From Sipunculus nudus (lineage: Eukaryota > Annelida > Sipuncula > Golfingiida > Sipunculidae): 64,000 nucleotides of DNA. The stretch spans positions 17,049,508-17,113,507 of the forward strand of contig CM049313.1 in assembly GCA_026874595.1 (NCBI GenBank), in the 5' to 3' direction. The notes below the pieces were generated by a model. That model made no database searches, was not told where the DNA came from, and worked only from the letters and a program-made list of their open reading frames with translations. Made by a program: the position numbers and the translations under genes. Below, piece by piece: positions 37,076 through 46,215 of the stretch (the first letter of the stretch is position 1; the number at the start of each line of letters is the position of its first letter).

Positions 37076-37229
37076 AAAACGCTAATTGATTTATTATCAT
37101 CCGATTTTGTAATAGGTACGGACTGAACTTTCATTTTTCTTCCCTTTTTTCTGTATATCTTTCATTTATTTCATATTTCTTTTCATTGCATATAATGTAC
37201 TGTACTTCCTTTTACGAATAAAGATATCA

Positions 37230-37429
37230 ATATAATTAATACGGAGAAGGGTTTTTTTCTAGACCACGGTTTACCTGCTTCCGTTCTGATTTGACTCTCC
37301 AAATTCGGCAGACGTATCGGTGGTGTGCTCTTCTAGGACAAGTTTGTTTTATTTTGCGGTAATATGCCCAAGAAAGCTGAATAATTAATATTTTTAATAT
37401 TTCCCTATTAGGTGCCCCTATTTCTTTTG
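37230..37429. other. Non-coding DNA
   Basis: Nothing is recognised between the LINE tail and the next repeat block. Confidence 0.5.
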
Positions 37430-37915
37430 TGCCGCAAGGTCCTCCACGCCTGTGACGCTTTTTCAGGAGGCGCCTCGGGGATTTTCACTGGCCTTTTAAG
37501 ACCGTGGCCAGCGCGCATGTCCTGCTCAAAAGGCTTTCCGTGCAATACGCGGTCACTCGGGTCCACTATAATCCCCATTGATCCCCCATATCCATTGAAA
37601 CGCCTCAAAAGGAATTTTCTCTCTCCAAAGGAAGTAAAGATTTTTTATTTCAAAGACCACATGACTCCGCTTTCAATGCGAGGGCTTTTCAGTTTGGTCA
37701 ATACTGGGCACTGAGTCCTGTGATGTGCCCACCGTTTGACAATTATTTTATGGGTTACAGGTATGTTGATTTTATACTTTCGAAAATATCTTTCCATGAT
37801 AAACATGGTTTCAAAAGTTCGGTCATATTATGTCTTTTTATGAAGTTTTTTTTCAAAAAGAACCTCCCCACCTTATAATAATTCGGGTTAGGTGGGGGGG
37901 TGGGGGGGGGGGGGT
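37430..37915 (+). repeat. Repeat block alpha, copy 1
   Basis: Matches 38790-39140: CTTTTTTCAGGAGGCG, ATCCCC..TGA-CCC..ATATCC/TTTCC, CAAAAGGAA followed by GAAGTAAA, then ACAGGTATGTTGATTTT, AATATCTTTCCATGATAA(A/C)CATGGTTT and TTTTTTTTCAAAAAG. It ends in a long GT-rich G run (37893-37914). The GC-rich 100-codon frame here has no homolog I recognise. Confidence 0.75.
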
Positions 37916-38569
37916 TCACATATGTTTGTTAAGATTCGTTGTCTGTAGGGACGGTAAAACATGAAAATATATCACCAGTACATCTTTAAACTGATAACAA
38001 ACTAAAATCTGTAGTCAGGGCGTATAGACCTCCACCAGAATTTAAAGGGGCCCAATCAACTTTTTCTGACCTTTATAAATTAAAGCAATTAAAGCAAGAG
38101 CTTTCATAAAAAAAAAACAGGCCAGAAAAAAGTGGATATCACCGATCACAGGCTGCTTATTTTGTTTATATCAACGTGTTTATAATATGTGGGGGCCGGC
38201 TAAAATAATCAAAACAAATTAGACAAGGGAATCTGGCAGCAAGTCAGATAAGCCAGAGCTTTGCAAATGGTGTTTTGCAACAAGTGACCTTTCTACATCC
38301 GCATATATGCAACCTTCCACCTTATGATATATAATATATGGATACATGTTTTCCTGTTTGTCAACATTCCTGTGTGTACAAACATGTTGTGGATAAACAA
38401 GTTCACATATCCTTCACGAAGGCCTTACAAGAACTTTTCTCATCATAAATTATCCTTAAATCATTATTATATACACAGAGGAAGACAGGAATCACATAGA
38501 TTCTTTTTCAAAAGGTAGGTGACTGGACGCCTTTAATATCAGTCAGGTGTTCACATGTATGCGTTTTAT
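37916..38569. other. Non-coding spacer between repeat blocks
   Basis: No partner was found in the neighbouring block copies, and no gene is recognised. Confidence 0.4.
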
Positions 38570-39445
38570 GTGTGAACACTGTCATGCTTGAGTACCACGA
38601 GTTCACCTTGCGAGAGGCAGAACAAATAAATACGAATGGGTGGCTTCCACACGGGGACAAAGGAATGCTCCTTTGGCATAATGGGTTATAAGAAAATATA
38701 TAAAGTGTTGATTCTTATAACTTCCGATATGATATGGACTTTGATATGTCTTTACCCTTACCCTCTACAAACGTTCAGCAAAACATTTTCGCCTGTCATG
38801 CTTTTTTCAGGAGGCGACCTGTAATCCCCACTGAACCCCATTTCCATTATATCGCTTGTTAAGTAATTTTCTGTCAAAAGGAAGTAAATATTTTAAATTC
38901 AAGCGCGGAACACATGTCCACATGAATCTTTTAATAGGTAGTGGACATAAAGAGCTGAGACCTTTTAAACGATCACCATTCTATAGGTTTACAGGTATGT
39001 TGATTTTTATACATTCAGAAATATCTTTCCATGATAACCATGGTTTTAATAGATTCGGTCGATTTATCGGTTGTTTGAAAAAAAGGGTTTTTTTTCAAAA
39101 AGGAAGCCCTGGGGGAGGAAGGTGGGATTGCAAACACTTCTAAGGGTCCACAATCTCTTTGGGACTTTGAAACGGTCGTTCATTCATACGTGCACGTTTT
39201 ATGTAAAATATTGTCATGGTTCAGAAACACGGGTTCACCAGGCGAGTGGCAGAACAACTGCATACGAATCGCAAATTCGGGGACAAAGGAATAGCCCCTC
39301 ATAATTATTCCTTTGTGGAATTGTGATTATGGCACTTAAGAAAAAGTATATTAGGGTGATTCTGATTACCTCCAAAATGTAATGGATTACGGATGCAGTT
39401 TTACTCTACCCCTCTACAAATTTTTAGCAAAATCTGTATATTACA
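38570..39445 (+). repeat. Repeat blocks beta-alpha-beta
   Basis: Block beta (38570-38790: TGTCATG..T..GAG-ACACGAGTTCACC..GCGAG.GGCAGAACAA, GGGGACAAAGGAAT, TTACCCT..CCTCTACAAA) recurs at 39195-39445 with the same order of phrases, about 625 bases on. Block alpha copy 2 lies between them (38790-39190). Together with copy 1 at 37430 the order is alpha ... beta alpha beta, that is, a tandem unit of about 620 bases with one beta missing or displaced. Confidence 0.7.
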
Positions 39446-40220
39446 TTTTGTCACATTTTGTATACAAATAACACATGTGTCTGTAAACATGCCTAAGACT
39501 ATACCCTCATCTGACTACGCTGAATAAACATCGTGTTTCACGATGTCGCCTGAGCTTCAAATAATACAAAGCATCTGTCATATAATTTCACGGTAGAATG
39601 CTTCTTTAGACAATCGTTAAATCTACGATATTTCCCAAGCAATGAAACTGTCGGACCTATGTTATTTATCGGAAAGAAACCTTCTCACTTAAAAATTAGT
39701 AACTCCCTGTATATGCCTCACGTCTCTTTCCAAAATTTTTTTTTGGTGAGATTCTGGAATAAAGTAATATTTCTTTCTATGTTGATATTTTAGGAGGGTG
39801 TTCCTGGATAACTCTAGAAGAAGTAATCTTTATATCATACAAGGGAAACACATGACAAAAGTTCCAGCAAAAACCTTAGGATTAAAATATGCGTCGTTTA
39901 GTTCCTATCGGCTCAATACAAAAATATGCATCAGACAGAGCCGTGGATTTTCCACGGGGGCAGCTAGTATATATATAATGACGGAAGTTATGTCATCTGG
40001 CCAAACATTCCCTAACCCACACTATCTTGCTTTCCTTGTTCTAGTTGGGGTTGTCTCTTGCTTTCCCCTTGCTGCCATTTCTCCTGCTCTTCAAAAAGTA
40101 AGGTTCCTACAGCTACCAGATATAGGCACCTTCCAAGTTATGCAATAGCAGTGTCTGTGACATTCTGCATCATGTATCGTCCAAAGCTAGACGAGGAACA
40201 AAGCTAGTTGTGAAACCTAC

Positions 40221-40222
<2 letters not shown>
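39446..40222. other. Non-coding DNA with a perfect hairpin
   Basis: No gene is supported. A perfect 8-bp stem with a 3-base loop (ACATCGTG-TTT-CACGATGT, 39528-39546) and a CCGTGGA-TTT-TCCACGG stem (39941-39957) are present. The second is followed by GGGGCAGCTAGTATATATAT, which could be the end of a dispersed repeat. Confidence 0.4.

Positions 40223-40289
<67 letters not shown>
40223..40289. repeat. (TA)n microsatellite abutting the LTR
   Basis: Alternating TA with one TATGTA interruption. It ends exactly where the LTR terminus TGTTAC begins. Confidence 0.9.
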
Positions 40290-41051
40290 TGTTACGGAAC
40301 CTTAAACAACAGAACACGTGATTGTTACGAGCAGATATTTTGTTATAGAGATAAAAAATATCAGATAACGCAACACTAGGCAGCGTGAAATTTCTAGATG
40401 AATGGACAAAGAAGTCAGTGGGTTTTTGTTAACAAATAATTATAATTTATGTTTAGTGGGTTTTTGTTAACAAATAATTATAATTTATTCTTATAACAAT
40501 CCTTACATTACAATACAGTAAATAAATACAGTTACACAGTATAACAATACAAATGTACAGTACCAGAATGTCCGGATCCTAGGCTTTGATTCTAGATACC
40601 ACCACGGCTAAGCTCAACAAGAGTCCTTTAAACCAATAATCCACGTAAATAGTAATAAACCAAAGGCAAACTGGAGACAGTCCGTATTTAATCTGTATTT
40701 AGTTAAATATATGACACCACTGCAAATATCGGTAAGGTCCCAATACTGACGAAAAGGTACCACTCTTAGTGATCGCTGGTATTTCCCTTTCTGCGGGCTC
40801 TAAACACAGCCCATCATTTATAGCTTCTCAACCAAAAATTTTAGAAATGGATAATTCCAAAGAACAATACACACGCACATGAACAGTCCTCAACAAAAAA
40901 CGCTGTTCATCTACGCTTCAGACCCCACACGCGAGCAAGCGCCCAACAAGCGAGGTTCCCATAGCAACGAACCATGCCTTCACTACAAAAATCAGAATGT
41001 CAACAGACACATGCAGCACTCCTGCGCACAATAAAACAGACACTTGTAACA
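40290..41051 (-). mobile_element. 3' LTR of a Ty3/gypsy element
   Basis: On the minus strand the LTR begins TGTTACAAGTG at 41051, directly after a purine tract (AGGAGGGGGAG). It ends with ...CGTAACA at either 40290 or 40324; both sites read TGTTAC on the plus strand and mirror the start. Length is thus about 762 or 728 bases. A TATA-like CTATAAATG lies at 40815-40823 and an AATAAA near 40490, giving a plausible U3-R-U5 order. It contains a perfect 38-bp tandem duplication at 40417-40488. Only one LTR is present, so no target duplication can be read. Confidence 0.8.
40417..40488. repeat. 38-bp tandem duplication in the LTR
   Basis: AGTGGGTTTTTGTTAACAAA starts at 40417 and again at 40455, with a period of 38 bases and no differences seen over the shared part. 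Confidence 0.95.
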
Positions 41052-41062
41052 CTCCCCCTCCT
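41052..41062 (-). other. Polypurine tract of the gypsy element
   Basis: AGGAGGGGGAG on the minus strand lies immediately upstream of the LTR start. This is the standard plus-strand primer site of LTR retrotransposons. Confidence 0.8.
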
Positions 41063-41202
41063 GTAAGAAAACAAAAAAGAAAGTTTTCTCTACAAAACTT
41101 TCCTTTTGCGATCACAATCACTAATTTTTTATAATATTTTAAAACCATCTTATTTACAACATTACAAAACATCTCGTTTAGAACATTTCATGAACATCTC
41201 GA

Positions 41203-41600
41203 TCAGCAATGAGCAAGTACATTGTCTTTCCCTTTAATGTGTCTAATTTCAAGATTGTAATCCCGTAAAAACAAACACCATCTCAACAATCTTTGATTTT
41301 TACACTTTAACTTGTTCATGAACGTGAGGGGATTGTGATCACTGAAGACAATGATAGGCCTGACTGATGAAGTAACATAAACTTCAAAACGTTGCAACGC
41401 CAAAATCAAAGCCAAAAGTTCTTTTTCAACGGTGGAGTAATTTGTCTGGTTTGCATTAAACTTTCTTGAGAAAAAACAAATTGGATGATCTATGCCATCA
41501 CTGCCTTCTTGTTACAAAACAGCACCAGCAGCAGTAGTATCACTAGCATCTACGGGTAACTTAAAGGTACAGAAAAGTCTGGAGCTGCTCAAAATTGTGA
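41203..41600 (-). pseudogene. Gypsy RNase H domain, degenerate
   Basis: RNase H removes template RNA during reverse transcription. Visible in order: F-K-L-P-V-DASDTTAAGAVL then a premature stop; D-G-I-D-H-P-I-C-F-F-S-R-K-F; N-Y-S-T-V-E-K-E-L-L-A-L-I-L-A-L; R-F-E-V-Y-V; I-V-F-S-D-H-N-P-L-T-F; N-Q-R-L-L-R-W; and E-I-R-H-I-K-G-K-D-N-V. The D-E-D catalytic set (DASD, VEKE, FSDH) is present, and the frame is broken by the stop near 41515. Confidence 0.88.
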
Positions 41601-41775
41601 ACTTGCAGAATTGCTTTCAAATTCTTAAATGCATTTTTACACTGAACATTCCATACGAACTTTTGTTTCTTCTTTAACAAATTAGTTAAAGGTTCAGCGA
41701 CAGCAGAAACATATGGACAAAACATTCTGTAGTATCCAATCATATCAAGAAAACGCATTACTTGCTTCGTTATAC
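41601..41775 (-). pseudogene. Gypsy RT tail/connection segment
   Basis: RFLDMIGYYRMFCPYV, A-E-P-L-T-N-L-L-K-K-K and F-V-W-N-V-Q-C-K-N-A-F are the familiar end of the Ty3/gypsy RT ('FLGLxGYYRRF..PLT.LLKK....W....AF'). Upstream, only about 25 unrelated codons separate this from the protease end, so the palm with its Y-x-D-D box has been deleted. Confidence 0.88.
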
Positions 41776-42160
41776 GAGTCACTAGTGACTCCCAGAATGT
41801 TAATATCTGGACCATTATCCTCATGTGTGTTTCATTAAATGACGGCTTTTCTGACACTATTGGTACAGGGTTAACTTTTTCTCCTGCAACACCATTGTCT
41901 AGTAGCAACTGAATTCCCATAAAGGTAAAGTAGTTCTTATGCCCACAGTAAATTCCCACAAAAATCAAATCACTGTGTTTTGTACACTGTGAAGCGGAAC
42001 TGAAGTGTGGTTATCTGAAAACACACCATTAACAAGTGCATTTGCACCAATAAAAGACCTATTAGAAAATGGTAAAGTGTTTGCTAACATGAAAGTTTGA
42101 CCTGAACCTGTGTCCCTCAAAATTCTAATAGGGGTAGAATATGTAAAATCACTTGAAAGT
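41775..42160 (-). pseudogene. Gypsy aspartic protease, degenerate
   Basis: The active-site motif appears as I-R-I-LRDTGSGQTFML (about 42095-42135). It is followed by N-R-S-F-I-G-A-N-A-L-V-N-G-V and, after a stop and frame change, the usual C-terminal part GIQLLLDNGVAGEKV (about 41870-41915). In this family the protease matures Gag-Pol. The stop after the Q-N-T-V-I phrase (41965) inactivates it. Confidence 0.8.
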
Positions 42161-42224
42161 GATACAGAACCATCATGTATGAATGGCTCAAACAACTCCA
42201 TTTCAGAGTCAGGAGAGGAATCTA

Positions 42225-42935
42225 CTACCTCAATTTCATCAAACAAAGAACAGAACTGACACTGACAGTGTCAGTCATAAACTCTTTTTCAGAGTCACAA
42301 AAGGAATCTTCATCCTTATTACAATCAAACTCCTCATGCGAGTCAACAGAGGAATTTTCCTCAGCAAATTTCTGTTTGTCATAAGAGGACCTTGCCTCAT
42401 TTGAAATACTCTGGCAAGAGTCATAAAAGGACTTAGTATGATTTAGAGGATACTCCTCGTAGGGGTCTTGAAACGACCTAGCCATATTAAATTCCTTGCA
42501 GGAATCAAATGAGGTTTTTACTCCGCAAGCTAAGGATTCTTCTTTTGGGTCAGACGGTTTGTTGGCCTCCGTAGCATCAAATCATCAAATAAAGGAGTTG
42601 TACCCCTTATTTACATGAAAAGAGCTTGGCTCTTGTACTATGCTATGCATAGTTTTTGAAACAAAATCAGAAGGTTTACCCTCTGGTTTTTTGCAAGTTT
42701 CCATCAGTCAGATATTAGATGACCTTCCTTTTAGCAGTAATTACATATTTTCTTGGACTTTTTTAAATTTCAGGACAACAAGTACAGGGTGATTGCGCCT
42801 AAAACTTCTTTTGAACATACTGATTTACATTCTTGTTTGTAAAAGACTGGTTTGATTTGCCAGTAAAGGACATTTTGTGTTTTAATAAATAATCATCAGC
42901 TAATTGAGCAGCAATGTCAAGTGTTTTAGGACTTT

Positions 42936-42938
<3 letters not shown>
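42225..42938 (-). pseudogene. Gag C-terminal fragment with broken CCHC zinc knuckle
   Basis: The fragment 42799-42938 reads K-S-P-K-T-L-D-I-A-A-Q-L-A-D-D-Y, a Gag-like phrase, and runs straight into a TA microsatellite on its upstream side. At 42692-42751 a retroviral-type knuckle C-x2-C-x4-H-x4-C can be read as C-N-Y-C, stop, K-E-G-H-L-I-S-D, stop: one spacer position and the last Cys are stops. An acidic, serine-rich 86-codon frame (42225-42485) is the Gag-protease spacer. Confidence 0.75.
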
Positions 42939-42940
<2 letters not shown>

Positions 42941-42983
<43 letters not shown>

Positions 42984-43026
42984 AAAGGGTATACTGGCAG
43001 TCCACCTTACTGTTTATACCCTTTAC

Positions 43027-43058
<32 letters not shown>

Positions 43059-43060
43059 AT
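42941..43060. repeat. Two TA microsatellites flanking a short inverted repeat
   Basis: (TA)20 at 42941-42980 and a TA tract at 43026-43060 enclose a 45-base segment whose ends are inverted: AAAGGGTATA (42984-42993) and TATACCCTTT (43015-43024). It looks like a tiny TA-targeted foldback element or a microsatellite-associated hairpin at the broken end of the gypsy Gag. Confidence 0.8.
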
Positions 43061-43101
43061 CGAGCCGATCGCGTCAACCATACTTGAACAATGCGTAAAC
43101 C

Positions 43102-43545
43102 AACAATACTTAACCTATGCGTAAATAAGTAGTGCCATTGCGTGTCAACGTGTGCTCATTTTTGGCCGTGTATTGCGTAGACTTATGCGTGTACAGTGCT
43201 CCGTAGCATCGAATCGGCAAGCTTTGCCAAGACGCATTGAGCGGCATTGCGGGGACAAAAATCGTGCCATTGTAGAGAGAAGTTTGAAATTTTCAAAAAT
43301 TCGGCACGCATCAATTTTCGTACAATGTACCAGGGGAACAATACTTAACCTATGCGAAAAAAGAAGTGTCATTTCGTGTCAATGTGTGCCTATTTCGGCC
43401 GGGCATTGCACAGACTTATGCGTGTACAGTGCGCGAACAGGCCGCAAACAGGGTTTAACAATCCGCTGCGTAGCACCGGAATAGTACGTCGAATTGCGAG
43501 GCATTGCCGGGACAAAAATGATCCAGTGTCAAGGTTTAATAGTTT
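43102..43545. repeat. CpG-rich 235-bp repeat, about 1.9 copies
   Basis: AACAATACTTAACCTATGCG occurs at 43102 and 43337. Both units continue through CGTGTCAA(C/T)GTGTGC, GGCCG.G.ATTGC, AGACTTATGCGTGTACAGTG, GCGTAGCA/CCGTAGCA-like and GGCATTGC.GGGACAAAAAT. It is much richer in CpG than its surroundings. It shares the AATTCGGCACGCAT phrase with 34455. The open frames on both strands carry the repeat and are not credible genes. Confidence 0.85.
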
Positions 43546-44160
43546 ACATCATTCATTAAATGGAATATTCAGCGTGGAATCGAGAGATAGTGTAGCTACC
43601 AAGCTTTACATGCAAAACAAGACATTTGTTTCAGTTCTATTTGTCCAAGCATATGGGTATAAAATAGTTGGCTGCTTAACATGTTTTAATGAGTATAAAT
43701 GAGGATAGTTACATAAGAAACCGATAATCCGAGTAGATAATATATTCTAATTTTAAATTAAATTTATTTGATAAATATCGGTTTGTATAAATCAACGAAC
43801 AGGAACTTCACTTAATGTTTTACCACCAATAAACAATTCTAACCAGGGCCGTACCTTAAAGCATTCTATAAGACATACACTAGTTTTTCTAGTGTTTATG
43901 GTCATGCAGGAAGCAGAGACTTCCCTGCTTCATATTCTGCGAATTTCAAGCAAGGAAAACGCACCAATGTAAAATTGAAATTTGGAAGGTTGCAAACAAT
44001 AAACCTGAATAAGGTGATGGACTTTGTACCCATTAGATATGAAACTTGCATGCAAAGAAATATGTATTATCTGTTGATATATGTTGATTTTTTTTCAATT
44101 TCTTTATATCAAAAACTTATAATCAACTATTTGTCAATGAAGCTTGAGTTCTAAGGATGT
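43546..44160. other. Non-coding DNA
   Basis: No gene. The stretch 43605-43672 resembles 25020-25090 and may be a displaced remnant of the duplicated A-C linker. Confidence 0.5.
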
Positions 44161-44191
44161 AACGTTAAATGTTGAGACAGTCTGGCATATT

Positions 44192-45140
44192 GGCAGCCAT
44201 ACTAAATTTCGTCATTATCAAATACTTTATCGACCAAATAAATTCAAGAGATACCTTGACCTTGAAGACCCCCAAATCAATCATCAACCTGCATTCCTTG
44301 GTGAATTTTGGATGATTCAATGACATGGCCGGAGCCATATTGAATTCCACTTTAACCTGAAAAGATACCAGCCTGATGAAGATTTTGGTATTTTTTGCCA
44401 TTTAAAATTTAACAAAAGAAAACAAAAACAATCTTGTCTTGATTCTTTAGTGAGTTACTCATGATTCAATAGTGCAGCTGCTATATTTGTAGCCATAATG
44501 GTAACCATGTTAAATTTTAGATCCTTTAACCTTTAAAACATAAGCAAGACATCGAAATGTCATCCCCTACTTTAATTCCTTGGATAGTCAGAAATGGTGC
44601 AATGGTACAGTGGCCGTAATGGCAGCCATATTGAATATCACAATAACCAAATCCGGTATTGTCTTGAAAAAAGGTTTAAACGATTCTTTGACCCTGAAAA
44701 CATAAACAAAGACATTAAAATATCAACCCCTACTTTAATTCCTCGGATTGTCATACATGATCCAATGGTTCATTGGTTGTTCTCTTTGCAGCCATATTGA
44801 ATATCACCGTAAGCAAATTAGGTACTGTCTTGGAAATTGTTTCAATAGATTTCTTGACATTGAAAACATAGGCATAGACACCAAAATCATTCCCCAACCT
44901 CAATTATTTTTCGAGTTATGTATGATTTTATGGTACAGCGGCCATATTGGCAGCCATATTGAATATCACCGAAACCAAATACGGTACTGTCTTGGAAATG
45001 GTTTCAATAAATTCCTTGACCCAGAAATCATAGGCAAAGACACGACAATCAATCCCCTATCCCAATTATTTTTCGAGTTATGTATGATTCAATGGTTCGG
45101 CGGCCATCTTGGACGCCATCTTGAATTTCACCTTTTCTGC
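44192..45140 (-). repeat. Tandem array of about seven ~130-166-bp units
   Basis: The phrase (G/T)GCAGCCAT(A)TTGAATATCACC, or a diverged form, starts at 44192, 44331, 44489, 44621, 44787, 44949 and 45111. The last four units are the most alike (period 162-166) and share AGGTACTGTCTTGGAAATGG-like, TTTCAATA(G/A)ATT.CTTGAC and TTATTTTTCGAGTTATGTATGAT phrases. Similarity grows toward the right end. On the minus strand the units read '..GGCTGCCAATATGG..', a phrase common in bivalve dispersed repeats. The array ends just before segment C'. The 155-codon frame across it is a repeat artefact. Confidence 0.85.
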
Positions 45141-45892
45141 CCGCGATCCAGGATGTCTACCCAAGTTGTTTTTACTCCTCTAAAGGTGTCCTACCTGGAT
45201 CAGAAGTCAAAATAAGGGGACATACGATTGCAAACAGGACCCCCCTCAGCCCCCGGACTACAAGGACGAGTTGTAGAGAGACGGACACGTAAACCATGTT
45301 ACTGTCACCGGTCTGACGGACCGGCACTGTCTGTTCTCCGTCCTGGCCCATTCCACACGGTAAAAAAAAAAGATCGATAACCACAGACATCACACTTCAC
45401 TACAACGAGAGGGCAGGTCGATTCTTCATACAGATATGTCCCTTTACTGCATGTGTATGGCAAAAATGATTGAAAAGGAAATACACAATAATACATTTTA
45501 TCATTATATAGTTAATTGATTTTCCATTAAGGATATATAAGTATGATGGGAAAAAATTGTGAATTTTTACACACACACACCATCACACACATATGTAAAC
45601 ATTTCACTGATAAGGTTATAAACATTATGGATAACATGACAAATGATGCTAAAATATGTGAATATAAATTGATTTGAAGGACCACGTAGTATGCTAATCT
45701 AGCGTTGAATGAGTAAATGTGTCAGGAACTCGATCGATGAGTACGGTCTCCGTCCACTTTAAAACAGTAACTTAGTAAAAAAATTAAGAAGACGAAAATA
45801 GATACACTCATTCCATCGATTTATTCATGACGAGGTCAGTTAGTCGTTTTTAAAGCTACTTTCCTATTGCAACTTGAATTGATATGTTCTAT

Positions 45893-46078
45893 TTAAAAAA
45901 AAAAATAAAAGTCTATCAAACTCTTAGGACATTGTTCGTACAAATAAAAAACTTTGATAAGAAAAAAGAGCGACCCGAGCTCATTACATCTTACTAAAGT
46001 AACCAATTTTAAGGTTGAAAAATCGGCGATGGGCCGGAATTTAACAAATTGCGTCTGGCCCCTAGAGACTAAAGCCAA
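45893..46078 (-). other. Open frame retained in segment C'
   Basis: The 61-codon partner of the frame at 26142-26324. Both keep the start codon and the I-A-D-x-S-T-L-K core without gaps; the last third differs strongly (it ends in a run of F). There is no known domain. Confidence 0.2.
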
Positions 46079-46215
46079 TGGTTCTTCAATTATTTTCGTC
46101 GGCGCGGTCCATAAATCCTAGAATCATTCACGGTATATGCAACCAGGAAAGCACCTCTGTTCTCGAACTGAAGGCTGACAGCGCACCGATTTCTAAACAT
46201 TTATTTAACATTTTC

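Larger units (their letters stand above)
34690..37225 (+). mobile_element. Dead non-LTR retrotransposon (jockey/CR1-like LINE)
   Basis: One ORF2-type polyprotein can be followed from left to right as an APE-type endonuclease, a linker, a reverse transcriptase core and a short 3' untranslated tail containing AATAAA (near 37218). The reading frame changes several times and stops are frequent. The polypeptide breaks off soon after the catalytic motif of the RT, so the thumb and C-terminal part are deleted. No ORF1 or long 5' region is visible. The family is named on the style of its motifs (GRPHGGVAILW; RQGGVLSPLLFNIYMDEL). The exact clade needs a phylogeny. It lies in the insertion-laden gap between segments B and C'. 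Confidence 0.85.
41052..42938 (-). mobile_element. Internal region of a truncated Ty3/gypsy retrotransposon
   Basis: On the minus strand the order is Gag fragment, zinc knuckle, protease, RT-tail/connection, RNase H, purine tract and LTR, which is the Ty3/gypsy gene order. The 5' LTR and most of Gag are missing, and Gag homology stops at a TA repeat (42941). The catalytic RT body is deleted between protease and connection. Integrase is missing after RNase H: only about 150 bases separate the last RNase H residues from the purine tract. There are stops and frameshifts throughout, so this is a non-functional relic. Confidence 0.88.

Noticed and set aside
39528-39546. Perfect hairpin as a bacterial-type terminator
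   Set aside because: The context is eukaryotic; no T-run or upstream gene. Recorded only as a structural curiosity.
39930-39990. Possible hammerhead ribozyme near the CCGTGGA/TCCACGG stem
   Set aside because: The conserved CTGATGA and GAAA core elements are not present in the right arrangement.
44594-45215. Frames of 68 and 155 codons with repeated H-I-E-Y-H-x-x-Q-I-R-Y-C-L
   Set aside because: The peptide repeat follows the ~162-bp DNA repeat (divisible by three) and is not seen in a complete gene context.
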